This document shows, one piece after another, positions 12,950 to 13,058 of a stretch of DNA of 13,058 nt. The position numbers and the translations under genes are program-made. The DNA lies in NCBI GenBank assembly GCA_016791325.1, contig JAEUMU010000222.1:1-13058 (forward strand), read 5' to 3'. Numbering within the stretch: the stretch's first letter is position 1; each line of letters begins with the position of its first letter. The notes under the pieces are model-generated. The model did not search any database, had not been told where the DNA came from, and was given only the letters and a program-made list of their open reading frames with translations. This DNA is from Hyphomonadaceae bacterium. Lineage in GTDB: Bacteria; Pseudomonadota; Alphaproteobacteria; Caulobacterales; Aquidulcibacteraceae.

Positions 12950-13058
12950 GCGGAGCGTTTTCCATCCGGCGCGGACATGAAGCGTTCAAGGCGCTCTGGG
13001 GGGCCATGCGTTGATGAGACAGCCAACCGGCAGGGTCTGCTCCCCTACGATGCTCAAC

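Larger units (their letters stand above)
12807..13058. other. Intergenic end region with strong inverted repeats
   Basis: The last 252 bases hold no gene I can support. They contain a hairpin (12832-12847), a 14-bp GC palindrome (12848-12861) and a large inverted repeat (12881-12949). A short frame open to the right edge starts at ATG 12978, and another at ATG 13014; both are too short to judge. On the minus strand a frame ends at 12986. Confidence 0.5.

Noticed and set aside
12978..13058. Start of a new plus-strand gene at ATG 12978 or ATG 13014
   Set aside because: Only 15 to 27 codons are visible, with no family signal and weak ribosome binding sites. The edge of the window prevents a decision.
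12986..13058. C-terminus of a minus-strand gene ending at 12986
   Set aside because: 24 codons without a recognisable motif. The T-tailed hairpin further left is compatible with it but not enough.

Overview
This is a GC-rich chromosomal window that looks like an alphaproteobacterium, most probably from the Caulobacterales/Hyphomonadaceae side. The grounds are an alphaproteobacterial-type RNase E (start MAKKMLIDAAHPEETRV, acidic insertion in the S1 domain), the gene order rne / amidase / PBP1A / prfB, which I recall from many alphaproteobacteria, and one CtrA-like box. The lineage is inferred. Nearly all of the window is coding. I see no tRNA, rRNA, insertion sequence, phage gene or CRISPR array.

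Left part, minus strand (1-4480): RNase E (4480-2219), then a secreted M48 metalloprotease with a TPR tail of BepA/YfgC type (2127-739), then a secreted DsbA-like thiol:disulfide protein with a TTG start that runs off the left edge (683-1). Gaps of 91 and 55 bases suggest one transcription unit. The two downstream products are envelope protein quality-control factors.

Centre: 475 non-coding bases (4481-4955) separate the divergent rne and amidase genes. They hold several strong hairpins, which on the minus strand would form a long structured rne leader, and two adjacent dyads with a CtrA-like half-match near the amidase start. Rightward follow an AMIN-domain N-acetylmuramoyl-L-alanine amidase (4956-6104), a bifunctional PBP1A (6228-8828) and prfB for release factor 2 (8936-10067). 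The amidase and PBP1A act together in peptidoglycan cleavage and synthesis. prfB carries the classic autoregulatory +1 frameshift (GGAGG, CTT TGA C), so its true start lies upstream of the longest uninterrupted frame.

Right part (10090-12806): a hypothetical protein with a DUF4375/DMP19-like middle, then a compact accessory cassette: a TetR/AcrR repressor, a DUF1761 four-helix membrane protein and an NADPH-dependent FMN reductase. A 22-bp near-palindrome lies between the TetR -35 box and its start codon and looks like an autoregulatory operator. The TetR has a CxxxC pair in its ligand domain, so a redox- or electrophile-responsive switch is a reasonable hypothesis. The last 250 bases are intergenic and hold a very strong 17-bp inverted repeat and a tight hairpin.

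I see no clearly new multi-gene system. The points most worth checking are the TetR cassette with its operator, the structured rne leader, the terminal inverted repeat and the DUF4375-like protein.
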